Positions 1 through 7,639 of a DNA stretch of 39,701 bases are shown in pieces. The position numbers and the translations under genes are program-made. The stretch comes from Lactobacillus sp. MRS-253-APC-2B (lineage in GTDB: Bacteria > Bacillota > Bacilli > Lactobacillales > Lactobacillaceae). Each line of letters starts with the position of its first letter. Position 1 is the first letter of the stretch. The notes under the pieces are model-generated. The model saw only the letters and a program-made list of their open reading frames with translations, searched no databases and had not been told where the DNA came from. Location of the stretch: positions 1-39,701 of the forward strand of contig NZ_JABAFO010000016.1 in assembly GCF_012843675.1 (NCBI RefSeq), written 5' to 3'.

Positions 1-120
1 ACTGGCGCACACCAATCGAGATCTTCCTGCTTAATTTACGTCATTAAATTCGTTCAAGTTATTTCTTGCAATCTGCCGAAATCAAATGATCAGGGATGAT
101 TAGGCAAATGCCGCTGGATT
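1..120. other. left window edge, no gene recognised
   Basis: This is the stretch downstream of the minus-strand apf-type gene. I see no convincing coding frame, RNA gene or strong hairpin plus T-tract terminator here. The terminator of that gene, if it has one, may lie outside the window. Confidence 0.5.
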
Positions 121-744
121 TTAGTACCAGCCGTGGCTTTGCCAGAATTGTTGAGCAGCCGTCCAAGAACCGTAGCGGCTGGCAACGTAATTATCAGCCA
201 CGCGTTCCTGGTTGGCGGCAGAGTAGTCGCCATTCAAGTAAGATGAGCTCAGTTGGTACTTACCGTAGTATTGACCATTTTGAGCCGTGTAGCTGCCACC
301 GGATTCACGAGCAGCAATCCAGGCCTTGGCTGCGGCATCGCTACCATCAACAGCGGAAGTGTACGTTGATTGCGTGCTTGCTGGTGCCTGGCTGGCAGCT
401 GATTGCGCAACAGCAGTCGTTTGAGCAGCTGGCTGAGTTTGAACTTGAGCGACCGTAGTCTGTTGACCATTTTGATCACTGACTACAACTTCACCATCGT
501 CTTTGATCGTCAGCTGTTGACCAACAAAGATCAGATTCTTGTCGGCGATGTTGTTGTTTTGGGCAAGTTGGTCAACAAAGTCCAGGTTGTGACCCAACTT
601 ATATGAAATGCTGGAAAGCGTGTCGCCGGCTTGTACCGTGTAGGTGGTGTCGGCGTTGGCCGTAGTTGCTGCTCCTACCGTTCCCAATGCAACGGCACCA
701 GCAACGGCTGCGGTAATCTTCATAGCTTTCTTGTTAAACTTCAT
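121..744 (-). CDS. apf: LysM and lysozyme-fold C-terminal domain surface protein (Apf-type), paralogue 1
   Basis: This is a secreted peptidoglycan-associated protein of 207 aa. Residues 1 to about 31 form a Sec signal peptide (charged N-terminus, [20 protein letters not shown], cleavage after ANA). Residues about 35-80 are one LysM domain (YTVQAGDTLSSIS through GQQLTI), which binds glycan strands. A Gln/Ala/Thr-rich linker follows to about 130. The last 70 residues are the conserved C-terminal domain of lactobacillar aggregation-promoting factors. This domain resembles Rpf/SLT lysozyme folds: AARESGGSY carries a Glu in the catalytic-like position, followed by YYGKYQLS and QQFWQSHGWY. By family it is an abundant extracellular protein involved in wall maintenance and self-aggregation; enzymatic activity is inferred only. 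The start has an AAGGATGG ribosome site. It is paralogous to the gene at 4891-5724. Confidence 0.88.
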   Translation of the reverse strand: MKFNKKAMKITAAVAGAVALGTVGAATTANADTTYTVQAGDTLSSISYKLGHNLDFVDQLAQNNNIADKNLIFVGQQLTIKDDGEVVVSDQNGQQTTVAQVQTQPAAQTTAVAQSAASQAPASTQSTYTSAVDGSDAAAKAWIAARESGGSYTAQNGQYYGKYQLSSSYLNGDYSAANQERVADNYVASRYGSWTAAQQFWQSHGWY

Positions 745-1160
745 AATTAGTCAAATCCATCCTTTTTCGTTTGTTTTTGTCTTGCTTGTTTATCAACGGT
801 GACTACTATACAGGTTCAACGTTACACGTGGGTTAATCAAAAATATCAAAATAAGCCTTTTTCGTAATGTTTCGTAATGTAAGCCGGTTTCAAAGATTCT
901 AAACAATGTGTGGTAAAAACGTCCTGATTGGCGACTGGCCTTGTTTTCACAAATGTTTCATTAAAAAAGTTAGGGATGCCGTAATTTGTAATAAAAAAGT
1001 TGTATTTTTGAAGATTTCAGCCCCAAAATTATGGTTTTTTCTTGAATTTTTGCTTGAACGACCTCTTTGAACGTGCTTGCTCACTGCCAAATATCACCAC
1101 AGCAAATCCCACATTTTTGCTGGCAGCTTGAGTTATGCTTCTGTTTTTTCAAAATTTCCG
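745..1160 (-). promoter_or_regulatory. apf1 upstream region: TATAGT -10, leader, TTCGTAATGT direct repeat
   Basis: This gene-free stretch of about 415 bp separates apf1 (minus) from the plus-strand T-box unit. On the minus strand a TATAGT -10 lies at 810-805, followed by CGTTGATAAA at 798-789 and an A-rich leader. The same arrangement precedes the second apf gene. At 861-880 there is a perfect 10-bp direct repeat TTCGTAATGT x2, ending in GTAATGTAA (874-882). The 874 edge is 64 bp beyond the outer edge of the -10. GCCGGTTT follows at 883-890 and is also found upstream of the paralogue. No good -35 is visible. The remainder is AT-rich without recognised content. Confidence 0.5.
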
Positions 1161-1189
1161 TTGACATAATTAATTTAACATTATAGAAT
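1161..1189 (+). promoter_or_regulatory. sigma-A promoter of the T-box operon
   Basis: The -35 is a perfect TTGACA at 1161-1166. With a 17-bp spacer the -10 is TAGAAT at 1184-1189; TATAGA at 1182-1187 with 15 bp is the alternative. The T-box leader begins about 20 bp further on, as expected for its transcript. Confidence 0.75.
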
Positions 1190-1207
1190 CGTGAAAAATT
1201 AATTAAT

Positions 1208-1481
1208 GACGTCGAAGAGATGAGTAATTAAGGGGATGCCTTTAGAGAGACGGTGGTTGGTGAAAACCGTTGGCAAATGCTTAATGAAGATGGTTTCTGA
1301 GTCTTAGAAGCTGTGAGCTTATGGTAAGCAGTTTCCGGTCAACGGTCGATATTCCGTTCTGGTCTCTCCTATTTGGAGGCACCAGCTGAGGATAAAGGAG
1401 TAATTCTTTATCGAATTTAGGGTGGTAACGCGTACAATACGCCCCTAGCAGTGACTGAGTGCATTGCTAGGGGCTTTTTTG
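1208..1481 (+). ncRNA. T-box riboswitch leader
   Basis: A tRNA-sensing leader controlling the downstream opine-dehydrogenase/racemase operon by antitermination. Stem I has the AGTA loop-E strand (1223-1226), a helix ATTAAG/CTTAAT, and GAA (1286-1288) just before the specifier. The distal part carries AGAGAGACGGTGGTTGGTG near 1244-1262, typical of T-boxes. The T-box proper is AGGGTGGTAACGCG (1420-1433, last C of the usual ACC replaced by A). The antiterminator folds as AGGG-[TGGTAAC]-GCGTA-CAA-TACGC-CCCT, leaving TGGT (1423-1426) in the bulge to pair with an uncharged tRNA end NCCA. The specifier reads either GAT (1289-1291, Asp) or ATG (1290-1292, Met). The T at 1426 favours a tRNA with discriminator A, which fits tRNA-Met better than tRNA-Asp. 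The amino acid is therefore not settled. Confidence 0.93.
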
Positions 1482-1483
1482 TT
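1441..1483 (+). terminator. T-box intrinsic terminator
   Basis: GCCCCTAGCA pairs with TGCTAGGGGC (10 bp) around a 14-nt loop and runs into a TTTTTT tract. The 5' arm CCCCT is shared with the antiterminator helix, so the two structures exclude each other. Confidence 0.92.
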
Positions 1484-1505
1484 TATTAAGAAAAGAGGAA
1501 TTCAA

Positions 1506-2738
1506 ATGGTAGCACAAAACTTATCCAAATATACGATTGCTGTTTTAGGAGCTGGAGCGGTTGGCCGTTCTGTCGCCGCCGACTGTAAGCTGGCTGGCAA
1601 CCACGTCCGATTGTTTGATCTGCCAGAATTTGCCAAAACGTCGTTAAAGGATATCGACAAAACCGGCATTGAGATTCAAGGATTTGAATATAACCGCTAT
1701 AACTTTAAACGCAGCGGCATTGCCAAGTTCGATCTCGTTTCTGATGATTTAAAAGAAGTCGTTGCCGGCGCACAGATTATTTTGGTCGCCGTTCCTTCAG
1801 TTGGCCACAACGCTTTCTTTGAACAGCTGGTGCCACTCTTGGAAGATGGCCAAATCATCCATATCATCCCTGACAACTTTGGCAGTCTACGTTTACGCAA
1901 ACAGTTGCGAGAAAAGCGTCCCGAACTCAACGTGATCATTGGCGGCTGGTCAAGTGCGCCGTATGGTACGCGGATTGTTAAAGAAGCCGGCATTGACACT
2001 AAACGGGTATTCTTCCGCTACCGAGCAATCTCTTTGCGGGGAGCGGCTCTGCCTTCGACTGATCAAGAAAAATTCCTGGAAAGTACGCAGCACATCGGCT
2101 GTTTTGATTCGATTACATTTGGAGATGGTCCAGTTGGCGGCAAGACGGTGCTCGATATTGGCTTTAGCAACGTTAATCCGACCCTGCACTGCCCTGGCAC
2201 GATCCTGGGCGCTGCCGTAATGGAAAACTATGGACGCGTTTTTGGTGGTAATGATAAGAGCGACTTTTCCATTTACTCTCATGTTTATACGGAATCCGTC
2301 TCTGAAGTTCAATATGCCTTTTACCAAGAAGAAATTCAACTGGCCGAAACAATTGGCGTCGACATTGCCCGTTATCCAAAAAAGACCTTCTTCTCACGCT
2401 CAAATATTTTAGGACCTGAATATATGGGTGATGGGGCCGAGGCACCGTTTGACGATCAGTTTCCAATGGCCTTTGGTACCGGTCCATTCAGTATTCATGA
2501 TCGCTACGTTACTGAAGATATTCCTGTCGGTTGCCACGTTTACCATGAATTGGGCAAGAAATTCGGTGTTGCAACACCAGTAATCGACAGCATCATCACA
2601 TTAGGATCAGCAATGGTTGGCACCGATTTTTACCAAACTGGCGTCACCCTGGATGAGTTAGGCATCGCTCATCTTAATAAAGAAGAATTATTGGACTACT
2701 TGGTAAATGGCAACTTTAAGGAGCAGAACCATGGCTGA
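1506..2738 (+). CDS. NAD/NADP octopine/nopaline (opine) dehydrogenase family protein
   Basis: A 410-aa cytosolic oxidoreductase. Residues 11-25 form a Rossmann dinucleotide site, IAVLGAGAVGRS (GxGxxG at 15-20). The middle holds LVAVPSVGH (about 93-101), and the C-terminal half has SNVNPTLHCPG, with His228 in the NPxxH motif typical of the opine dehydrogenase catalytic domain. The family reductively condenses an amino acid with a 2-oxo acid or catalyses the reverse; the substrate here is unknown. The ATG at 1506 is chosen over an upstream in-frame start because AGAGGAA lies 6 nt before it and the upstream codons fall inside the terminator. Its stop overlaps the next start by 8 nt, so the two proteins are translationally coupled. 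Expression is governed by the T-box leader, so it should rise when one amino acid is scarce. Confidence 0.8.
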   Translation: MVAQNLSKYTIAVLGAGAVGRSVAADCKLAGNHVRLFDLPEFAKTSLKDIDKTGIEIQGFEYNRYNFKRSGIAKFDLVSDDLKEVVAGAQIILVAVPSVGHNAFFEQLVPLLEDGQIIHIIPDNFGSLRLRKQLREKRPELNVIIGGWSSAPYGTRIVKEAGIDTKRVFFRYRAISLRGAALPSTDQEKFLESTQHIGCFDSITFGDGPVGGKTVLDIGFSNVNPTLHCPGTILGAAVMENYGRVFGGNDKSDFSIYSHVYTESVSEVQYAFYQEEIQLAETIGVDIARYPKKTFFSRSNILGPEYMGDGAEAPFDDQFPMAFGTGPFSIHDRYVTEDIPVGCHVYHELGKKFGVATPVIDSIITLGSAMVGTDFYQTGVTLDELGIAHLNKEELLDYLVNGNFKEQNHG

Positions 2739-3492
2739 TCCATACGGCTACATTAGCTTTTACAATCAGAATCAATCCGTCTCGCCCAACGTCAGTCCCA
2801 TTGCTGGCAACGCAATCGGTATTATTGCAGTTAATCTCAATTATCCCAAGCTTCCCGGTAATGTCGCCAATGCCACGACTTTCAACTTTCCCGTTGACTA
2901 TGAAGTAATCGATCTTGAAATCGAACAGCTCTTTGAAAACGATCCAGCAGCCGTCAAAGTAATCGTTAATGCGGCTAAAAATCTAGAAGCAAGAGGTGTT
3001 AAGGCAATCGTCGGCGCGTGCGGCTACTTTGCCAACTTTCAGCGTCAGGTTCAAGCCAGCGTGCACGTTCCGGTTATTCTTTCCAGTCTTGCGCAATTGC
3101 CATTAATCTCACTCAGCCTACGAGCCAATCAAAAAATCGCCGTACTGGTCGCTGATATTAATGGTGCTGATCAAAAGCTGTTGAATAACGTCAACGCTGA
3201 TGACCGTAATGTGATTTTTGTTGACATTGGCAGCTTACCCGAATTTCACGCTATTCGCTATGGACAAACCGTTCTTGATAATGGCGCGCTGACTAAAGCC
3301 TTAATGCAAAAAGCGCAAGCGGTAGTTGCCAATCATCCCGAAGTCGGGGCCATCTTATTGGAATGCAGTGATTTGCCACCATATGCCGCGGCCATTCAAG
3401 CAGCTGCCAAGCGACCGGTATTTGATTTCATTACGCTTATTAATTGGCTGCATCAATCAGTTTGCCAAAAGCCATATTCTGGATTCTTCTAA
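2731..3492 (+). CDS. aspartate/glutamate/hydantoin racemase family protein
   Basis: A 253-aa protein. The family interconverts enantiomers at an alpha-carbon using two cysteines as acid and base. Both are present: Cys97 in AIVGACGYF and Cys212 in ILLECSDLPPYA. The latter context is typical of uncharacterised Asp/Glu or hydantoin racemase-like enzymes rather than of MurI glutamate racemase. The length is normal. The ATG at 2731 has AAGGAG 7 nt upstream and overlaps the preceding stop (ATGGCTGA), so it is the second gene of the T-box operon. Pairing with an opine-dehydrogenase-like enzyme suggests the two act on the same amino acid or its product, perhaps a D-amino-acid-derived opine. That pathway is inference; no substrate can be read from sequence. 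Confidence 0.78.
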   Translation: MADPYGYISFYNQNQSVSPNVSPIAGNAIGIIAVNLNYPKLPGNVANATTFNFPVDYEVIDLEIEQLFENDPAAVKVIVNAAKNLEARGVKAIVGACGYFANFQRQVQASVHVPVILSSLAQLPLISLSLRANQKIAVLVADINGADQKLLNNVNADDRNVIFVDIGSLPEFHAIRYGQTVLDNGALTKALMQKAQAVVANHPEVGAILLECSDLPPYAAAIQAAAKRPVFDFITLINWLHQSVCQKPYSGFF

Positions 3493-3508
3493 GTATAAAA
3501 GAAAAGAA

Positions 3509-3541
3509 ACATCTTGTTTGGACAACAGGATGTCTCTTTTT
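3509..3541 (+). terminator. terminator of the opine dehydrogenase/racemase operon
   Basis: ACATCTTGTT pairs with AACAGGATGT (10 bp, one wobble) around TGGAC, followed by CTCTTTTT. It starts 16 nt after the racemase stop. Confidence 0.8.
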
Positions 3542-4048
3542 CATTCAACAAGATTTTAATTATTTCTAGCTGGAAATTCCATGACTTTAATCGATGGTGG
3601 TTGACGAATCAGCAGATCAGAACGAACATCCCCCACTGCCAGTTGCTGTGAATTCAGTCGGCGACCATCTTTTCACCGCTAAGCAACTAATTTTGTGAAA
3701 AAATCGGGCTTGATCTAGGTGCGGGTTCTAAAACTATCTACTATTCGCTGTTTTTAGCTAATAATAGATAACTGCATATTCAATCGCACCAAACTTTTGA
3801 TTTTTACCTACTTATACATTGATTTTTGCGAAAAGTAGGTAATCAGTTTTTCTTTGGGTATTTTATGCAAATTCTTCTGCATAAAAGTTTCATCTGGGGT
3901 ATTTATCATCACTAATAAGCTGACAATCCATTATCACAATCGATCGCATGACAATATCATAATCTCAGATCTGATTTTTTTGTGAGATACCGATAAACCC
4001 CGCCAGCATCTTAATAATTTCCAAACCGTAGTAAATCAATCTGCCCGC
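3542..4048. repeat. gene-free interval with three successive inverted repeats
   Basis: No credible gene is seen. Three separate inverted repeats occur within about 150 bp: TATCTACTATT/AATAATAGATA at 3735-3770 (one mismatch), TACCTACTT/AAGTAGGTA at 3805-3841 (perfect 9 bp), and TTTTATGCA/TGCATAAAA at 3861-3886 (perfect 9 bp). None has the GC-rich stem plus T-tract of a good terminator, although one could end minus-strand transcription from the thioesterase gene. Their role is unknown. Confidence 0.45.
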
Positions 4049-4546
4049 CTATTTGCCACTCAAATGAGCCAACAAATCGCGCTCCTGTTGACGAACCGTG
4101 GCCCGCTGCGCACGACGATCCTGATAGCCTGCCAACAGATATTTGGTTTCATCGTTATCAGCAATCAATTCATCGTAGGCCAACCCCGACTCTGCTCCTG
4201 GCACTACATAGGTCAAAAAGCAGGTAAAGCCAACAAAACGTTCGCCAGTCATCAAGTGCTCGCCCAAAACCTTTACGAATACCTCAACTGACCGATGCCC
4301 CAGTCCAGTAACCACTGCCCTGACAATCATGGCATCCTGCAAGTGAAATGGCTTGACAAACTGAACATGATCCATGGCTGCCGTGACTAAAGTGGCTCTG
4401 GCAACCCGCATTGCCGCGACTGAAGCCTCCGCATCCACTGCTTCCAGCAGGCGACCACCAAACAGCGTCCCATGCTCATTCAAGTCGCCATTCAAAATCC
4501 GGTGCGTTGTTTCAATTCGTGTTTGTTGACAGTTGATTGCAGTCAT
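4049..4546 (-). CDS. hotdog-fold acyl-CoA thioesterase
   Basis: A cytosolic protein of 165 aa with the single hotdog domain of the BACH/YciA acyl-CoA thioesterase family, which hydrolyses acyl-CoA to free acid and CoA. The N-terminal part has RILNGDLNEHGTLFGGRLL, the family signature in which N-x-G-T-x-F-G-G and the following Asp/Glu (AVDAEAS) form the active-site region. VQFVKPF and GFTCFLTYV complete the hotdog strands. ATG 4546 is preferred to the adjacent GTG because AGAGGG stands 7 nt before it. It appears monocistronic. The physiological acyl substrate is unknown. Confidence 0.85.
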   Translation of the reverse strand: MTAINCQQTRIETTHRILNGDLNEHGTLFGGRLLEAVDAEASVAAMRVARATLVTAAMDHVQFVKPFHLQDAMIVRAVVTGLGHRSVEVFVKVLGEHLMTGERFVGFTCFLTYVVPGAESGLAYDELIADNDETKYLLAGYQDRRAQRATVRQQERDLLAHLSGK

Positions 4547-4831
4547 CACAAATCCCTCTTCTCAATTATTATCTGCGTTTTATTCTAGCACTACTAGAAC
4601 TCACCCGCACAGCTGCTTTAGCTTTCTTATAACATGACGAACCATTCACGTGTTCCGTCTATCTAACTAATACTGGCCTGTCTAAACTAGCCTGCCGATC
4701 TAAAACAGCACCCCGCTCCATCTCAAATTGGTTTCGCGTCTTTTAGCAGCTCAAATCAGTCGCTTACGCCAGCTGCGCCAATTTATCAAACCGTCCCAGC
4801 TTACGCGCTGATTCAAAAAAATGGCAATGCA
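4547..4831. other. intergenic stretch without recognised content
   Basis: Together with the following terminator this makes about 340 bp between the thioesterase and the second apf gene. It should hold the minus-strand thioesterase promoter, but I cannot pick a convincing -35/-10 pair. No RNA gene or coding frame is supported. Confidence 0.4.
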
Positions 4832-4866
4832 AAAAAAAGCAATGTTCAAAAATTGCCATTGCTTTT
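4832..4866 (-). terminator. terminator of apf2
   Basis: Read on the minus strand, AAGCAATG and CATTGCTT pair around a 12-nt loop, followed by a TTTTTTTT tract. It lies about 25 nt after the apf2 stop. Confidence 0.8.
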
Positions 4867-4890
4867 CATTTTATTAAATTAAGCTGATTT

Positions 4891-5724
4891 TTAGTACCAG
4901 CCATGAGTCTGCCAGAATTGTTGTGCGTTCGTCCAAGAACCATAACGATTCTTAACGTAATTATCAGCAACTTGTTCTTGGTTGGCGGCTGAATAGTCAC
5001 CATTCAAGTATGAAGAACTCAGTTGGTACTTACCATAGTATTGACCGTTTTGAGCCGTGTAGCTGCCGCCAGATTCACGAGCAGCGATCCAAGCCTTAGC
5101 AGTTGCTTCGTCTCCAGAAACCGTTGAAGTGTAGCTGGAAGAACTCGTCGTGGTCGTTGTGCTGGTAGTCGTCGTATTAGTGTTGTTGTAAGACGTTGCC
5201 TGTGCTTGAGCAGCTTGTTGCTGAGCGGCTTGTGCCTGAGCTGCGGCAGCTTGAGAGGCAGCGGCTTGGGATGCAGCCGCCTGAGAAGCAGCAGCGGCAC
5301 TAGCAGCCTGAGCAGCAACGGCATCACTGGCAGCTTGGTCAGCACTGGAGTCAACTGCCGTAGAGTCAGCAGCACTTGCAGATTGAGCAGTCGTGTCTTC
5401 TGCCGTGGCCGTGTTTTCAGCCGTAGCACTTGGCAGCGTAGCAGCTTGTTCAGAAGTTGCTGAAGATACTTCGCCATCATCAGCGATAACCAGTTTTTGA
5501 CCAACATAGATCAAGTTCTTGTTAGCGATGTTGTTCTTGGATGCCAATTGATCTACAAAGTCCAGGTTATGACCCAACTTAGCGGAAATTCCAGACAGCG
5601 TGTCGCCGGACTGAACCGTGTAAACCGTGTCGGCATTGGCAGTGATTGCCGTGCCTACCGTACCCAAAGCTACGGCACCAGCAACGGCAGCAGAGATTTT
5701 AACAGCTTTCTTTGAAATTTTCAT
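4891..5724 (-). CDS. apf: LysM and lysozyme-fold C-terminal domain surface protein (Apf-type), paralogue 2
   Basis: A 277-aa secreted protein with the same plan as the gene at 121-744. Residues 1-31 are a nearly identical signal peptide, about 35-80 are one LysM domain ([13 protein letters not shown] to GQKLVI), and the last 70 residues are a near-identical C-terminal domain with [16 protein letters not shown] and QFWQTHGWY. The difference is a longer low-complexity linker (about 88-205) rich in Ala, Gln, Ser and Thr, containing AAASQ-type repeats and a run of Ser/Thr, which probably spans the wall. The ribosome site is AAAAAGGATG. Duplicate apf genes are known in lactobacilli; here they are separated by about 4 kb of other genes, so this is dispersed rather than tandem duplication. 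The function in wall maintenance or aggregation is from family knowledge. Confidence 0.88.
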   Translation of the reverse strand: MKISKKAVKISAAVAGAVALGTVGTAITANADTVYTVQSGDTLSGISAKLGHNLDFVDQLASKNNIANKNLIYVGQKLVIADDGEVSSATSEQAATLPSATAENTATAEDTTAQSASAADSTAVDSSADQAASDAVAAQAASAAAASQAAASQAAASQAAAAQAQAAQQQAAQAQATSYNNTNTTTTSTTTTTSSSSYTSTVSGDEATAKAWIAARESGGSYTAQNGQYYGKYQLSSSYLNGDYSAANQEQVADNYVKNRYGSWTNAQQFWQTHGWY

Positions 5725-6010
5725 AAAATAGATTCATCCTTTTTTATCTGTAGTTCAGGTTTTTTGCTCTTTATCTTTATCAACGATGAATACTATAACC
5801 CCTCAGCTTTACCATGCAATTACCGGAATATCTCAAAAATCGCGAATTCTGTAAAAGTGTGTAATGTAATTCGCTTTCATTTGCCGGTTTAGGTTAACCT
5901 AAACTCGTTATAAATCGCATTATTATGGTCTTATTTGACTATGTTTTCATCACAGCCAAAAATTTCCGATTTTGTAACATTTTAGAGTAAAAAATTTTTT
6001 ATTTTTCATA
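5725..6010 (-). promoter_or_regulatory. apf2 promoter, leader and upstream element
   Basis: On the minus strand, TTGCAT, a 16-bp spacer and TATAGT (-10 at 5797-5792) form the promoter, followed by CGTTGATAAA (5785-5776) and an A-rich leader to the ribosome site. The -10 and leader match those of apf1. GTAATGTAA (plus-strand reading, 5861-5869) begins 64 bp from the outer edge of the -10, exactly as in apf1. GCCGGTTT at 5883-5890 is also shared. A perfect 16-bp palindrome, TTTAGGTTAACCTAAA, lies at 5888-5903 and has no counterpart upstream of apf1. Confidence 0.55.
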
Positions 6011-6053
6011 AAAAAAGGCCATAAATCCTAAAATTTAGGAATTTACGACCTTG
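6011..6053 (-). terminator. terminator after sufB
   Basis: On the minus strand AAGGTCGTAAATTCCTAAA folds back on TTTAGGATTTATGGCCTT with small interruptions and is followed by TTTTTTT. It lies about 150 nt past the sufB stop and upstream of the apf2 promoter, so it would insulate apf2 from the nrd-suf transcript. Confidence 0.75.
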
Positions 6054-6205
6054 TTTGTGACAATTTTGTAATCTTTTATCAGTATTTTCGGTGCCAATTC
6101 ACCGTAATTTTTCCATCAAACAGCTTATAATTCAAAACTGCCTTACGAGCTACACGTTTTGTTGCCACCGACACATCTTTTTAGCTTTTCATTTATATGC
6201 GAAGC

Positions 6206-7639
6206 CTAACCGACCGAGCCTTCCATTTGAAAGTCAATCAAGCGATTCAACTCTACCGCGTATTCCATCGGCAACTGCTTGGTGAATGGTTCAATAAAGC
6301 CCATGACGATCATTTTAGTTGCTTCTTCTTCGCTCAGTCCACGCGACATTAAATAGTAGAGTTCTTCTTCAGAAACTTTGGATACCTTGGCCTCATGCTC
6401 CATCGCCACATCGCCGATTGCTACCTTATTATATGGAATCGTATCCGAACTCGAATCGTCATCCATGATAATCGTGTCACATTCAACATGCGAGCTTGAG
6501 CCATGCGCGTTTTCATCCATCTTGACCTCACCGCGATAGTCACAGATCCCGCCGGCCCGGCATAGTGATTTGGAAATGATCGTGGAGTGCGTGTGAGGAG
6601 CTTGATGAATCATCCGCGCACCAGTATCCTGATCAATTGGACCATTGGCAAACGCAATCGACAGCATGGTTCCCTTAGCTTCACGCCCCCGCAGATAAAT
6701 GCTGGGATATTTCATCGTTACCTTGGAACCCAGATTACCGTCAACCCATTCCATCGTGGCCCCCGCTTCAGCTTCAGCACGCTTGGTCTCCAGGCTGTAG
6801 ACGTTGCTGGACCAGTTTTGAATCGTCGTATAGCGGCAAAAGGCGTTAGGATGGACAAACACCTCCACAACGGCCGCATGCAGACTGTCTTCTGAATAGA
6901 CTGGTGCCGTGCAGCCCTCAACATAATTAACGCTCGCGCCGTCCTCAACTACAATCAGTGTCCGCTCAAACTGGCCTGTGTTTTCGGCATTGATTCTAAA
7001 AAAGCTCTGCAATGGCGCGTCGGCATGCACGCCTTTTGGTACATAGATAAACGTACCGCCCGACCAGACTGCCGTGTTTAAAGCCGCGAAAATATTGTCA
7101 GCTGGATGAACCAGCGTTGCGAAATACTTTTTGACAATCTCAGGATGCTTTTGGACGGCCGTATCCGTATCCATAAAAATGATTCCTTGGCGTGAAAGAT
7201 CCCGCTTTAGATTGGCATAAACGACTTCTGATTCATACTGTGCCGTGGCCCCCGCCAGATATTTCCGCTCAGCTTCGGGAACGCCCATCTTTTCAAAAGT
7301 CGTTTTCATTGCTTGCGGTACGTCATCCCAGCTACGGGCCACATGATCGGTTGGCCGTTGAAAATAGCGCAGCTGATCCAGATTCAGCTGACTCAGATCC
7401 GGACCAAAAGCCGGCAGCTTCATTTGCCGATATTGATGATAGGCATCCAGGCGAATCTGAAGCATCCAGTCCGGCTCATGCTTGCGACGCGAGATTTCCC
7501 GAACCGTTTCTTCCGTCAGTCCGACCCCAGTTGAGAAGAGCGGCTTGATATCATCGTGAAAACCAAATTGATAGTGCTGACTGGCGAACTCTTGAATTGC
7601 CGCCTTGTCTGCTGCCTGTTGACCCGCTTCGTCACTCAT
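6206..7639 (-). CDS. sufB: Fe-S cluster assembly scaffold SufB
   Basis: A 477-aa scaffold subunit of the SufBCD complex, which builds [Fe-S] clusters in the cytosol using SufC ATPase energy. The family signatures are [30 protein letters not shown], and the C-terminal core HVECDTI...SDTIPYNK with the conserved Cys of the assembly site, then [30 protein letters not shown] 7639 is chosen although an in-frame TTG lies at 7672: GGAGG stands just before the ATG, and the shared ATGAGTGA overlaps the sufD stop, which implies translational coupling. It is the last gene of nrdD-nrdG-sufCDB. No sufS or sufU stands between sufD and sufB, as would be usual in Firmicutes. Confidence 0.95.
   Translation of the reverse strand: MSDEAGQQAADKAAIQEFASQHYQFGFHDDIKPLFSTGVGLTEETVREISRRKHEPDWMLQIRLDAYHQYRQMKLPAFGPDLSQLNLDQLRYFQRPTDHVARSWDDVPQAMKTTFEKMGVPEAERKYLAGATAQYESEVVYANLKRDLSRQGIIFMDTDTAVQKHPEIVKKYFATLVHPADNIFAALNTAVWSGGTFIYVPKGVHADAPLQSFFRINAENTGQFERTLIVVEDGASVNYVEGCTAPVYSEDSLHAAVVEVFVHPNAFCRYTTIQNWSSNVYSLETKRAEAEAGATMEWVDGNLGSKVTMKYPSIYLRGREAKGTMLSIAFANGPIDQDTGARMIHQAPHTHSTIISKSLCRAGGICDYRGEVKMDENAHGSSSHVECDTIIMDDDSSSDTIPYNKVAIGDVAMEHEAKVSKVSEEELYYLMSRGLSEEEATKMIVMGFIEPFTKQLPMEYAVELNRLIDFQMEGSVG

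Noticed and set aside
2731-3492. Glutamate racemase MurI
   Set aside because: Two catalytic cysteines are present, but the surrounding motifs (GACGYF, LECSDLPPY) fit the broader Asp/Glu/hydantoin racemase-like group and not MurI.
5019-5507. Long open frames overlapping apf2 in other frames and strand
   Set aside because: They are rich in Leu, Arg and Pro, mirror the repetitive apf2 linker, have no ribosome site, and the apf2 frame is clearly the real one.
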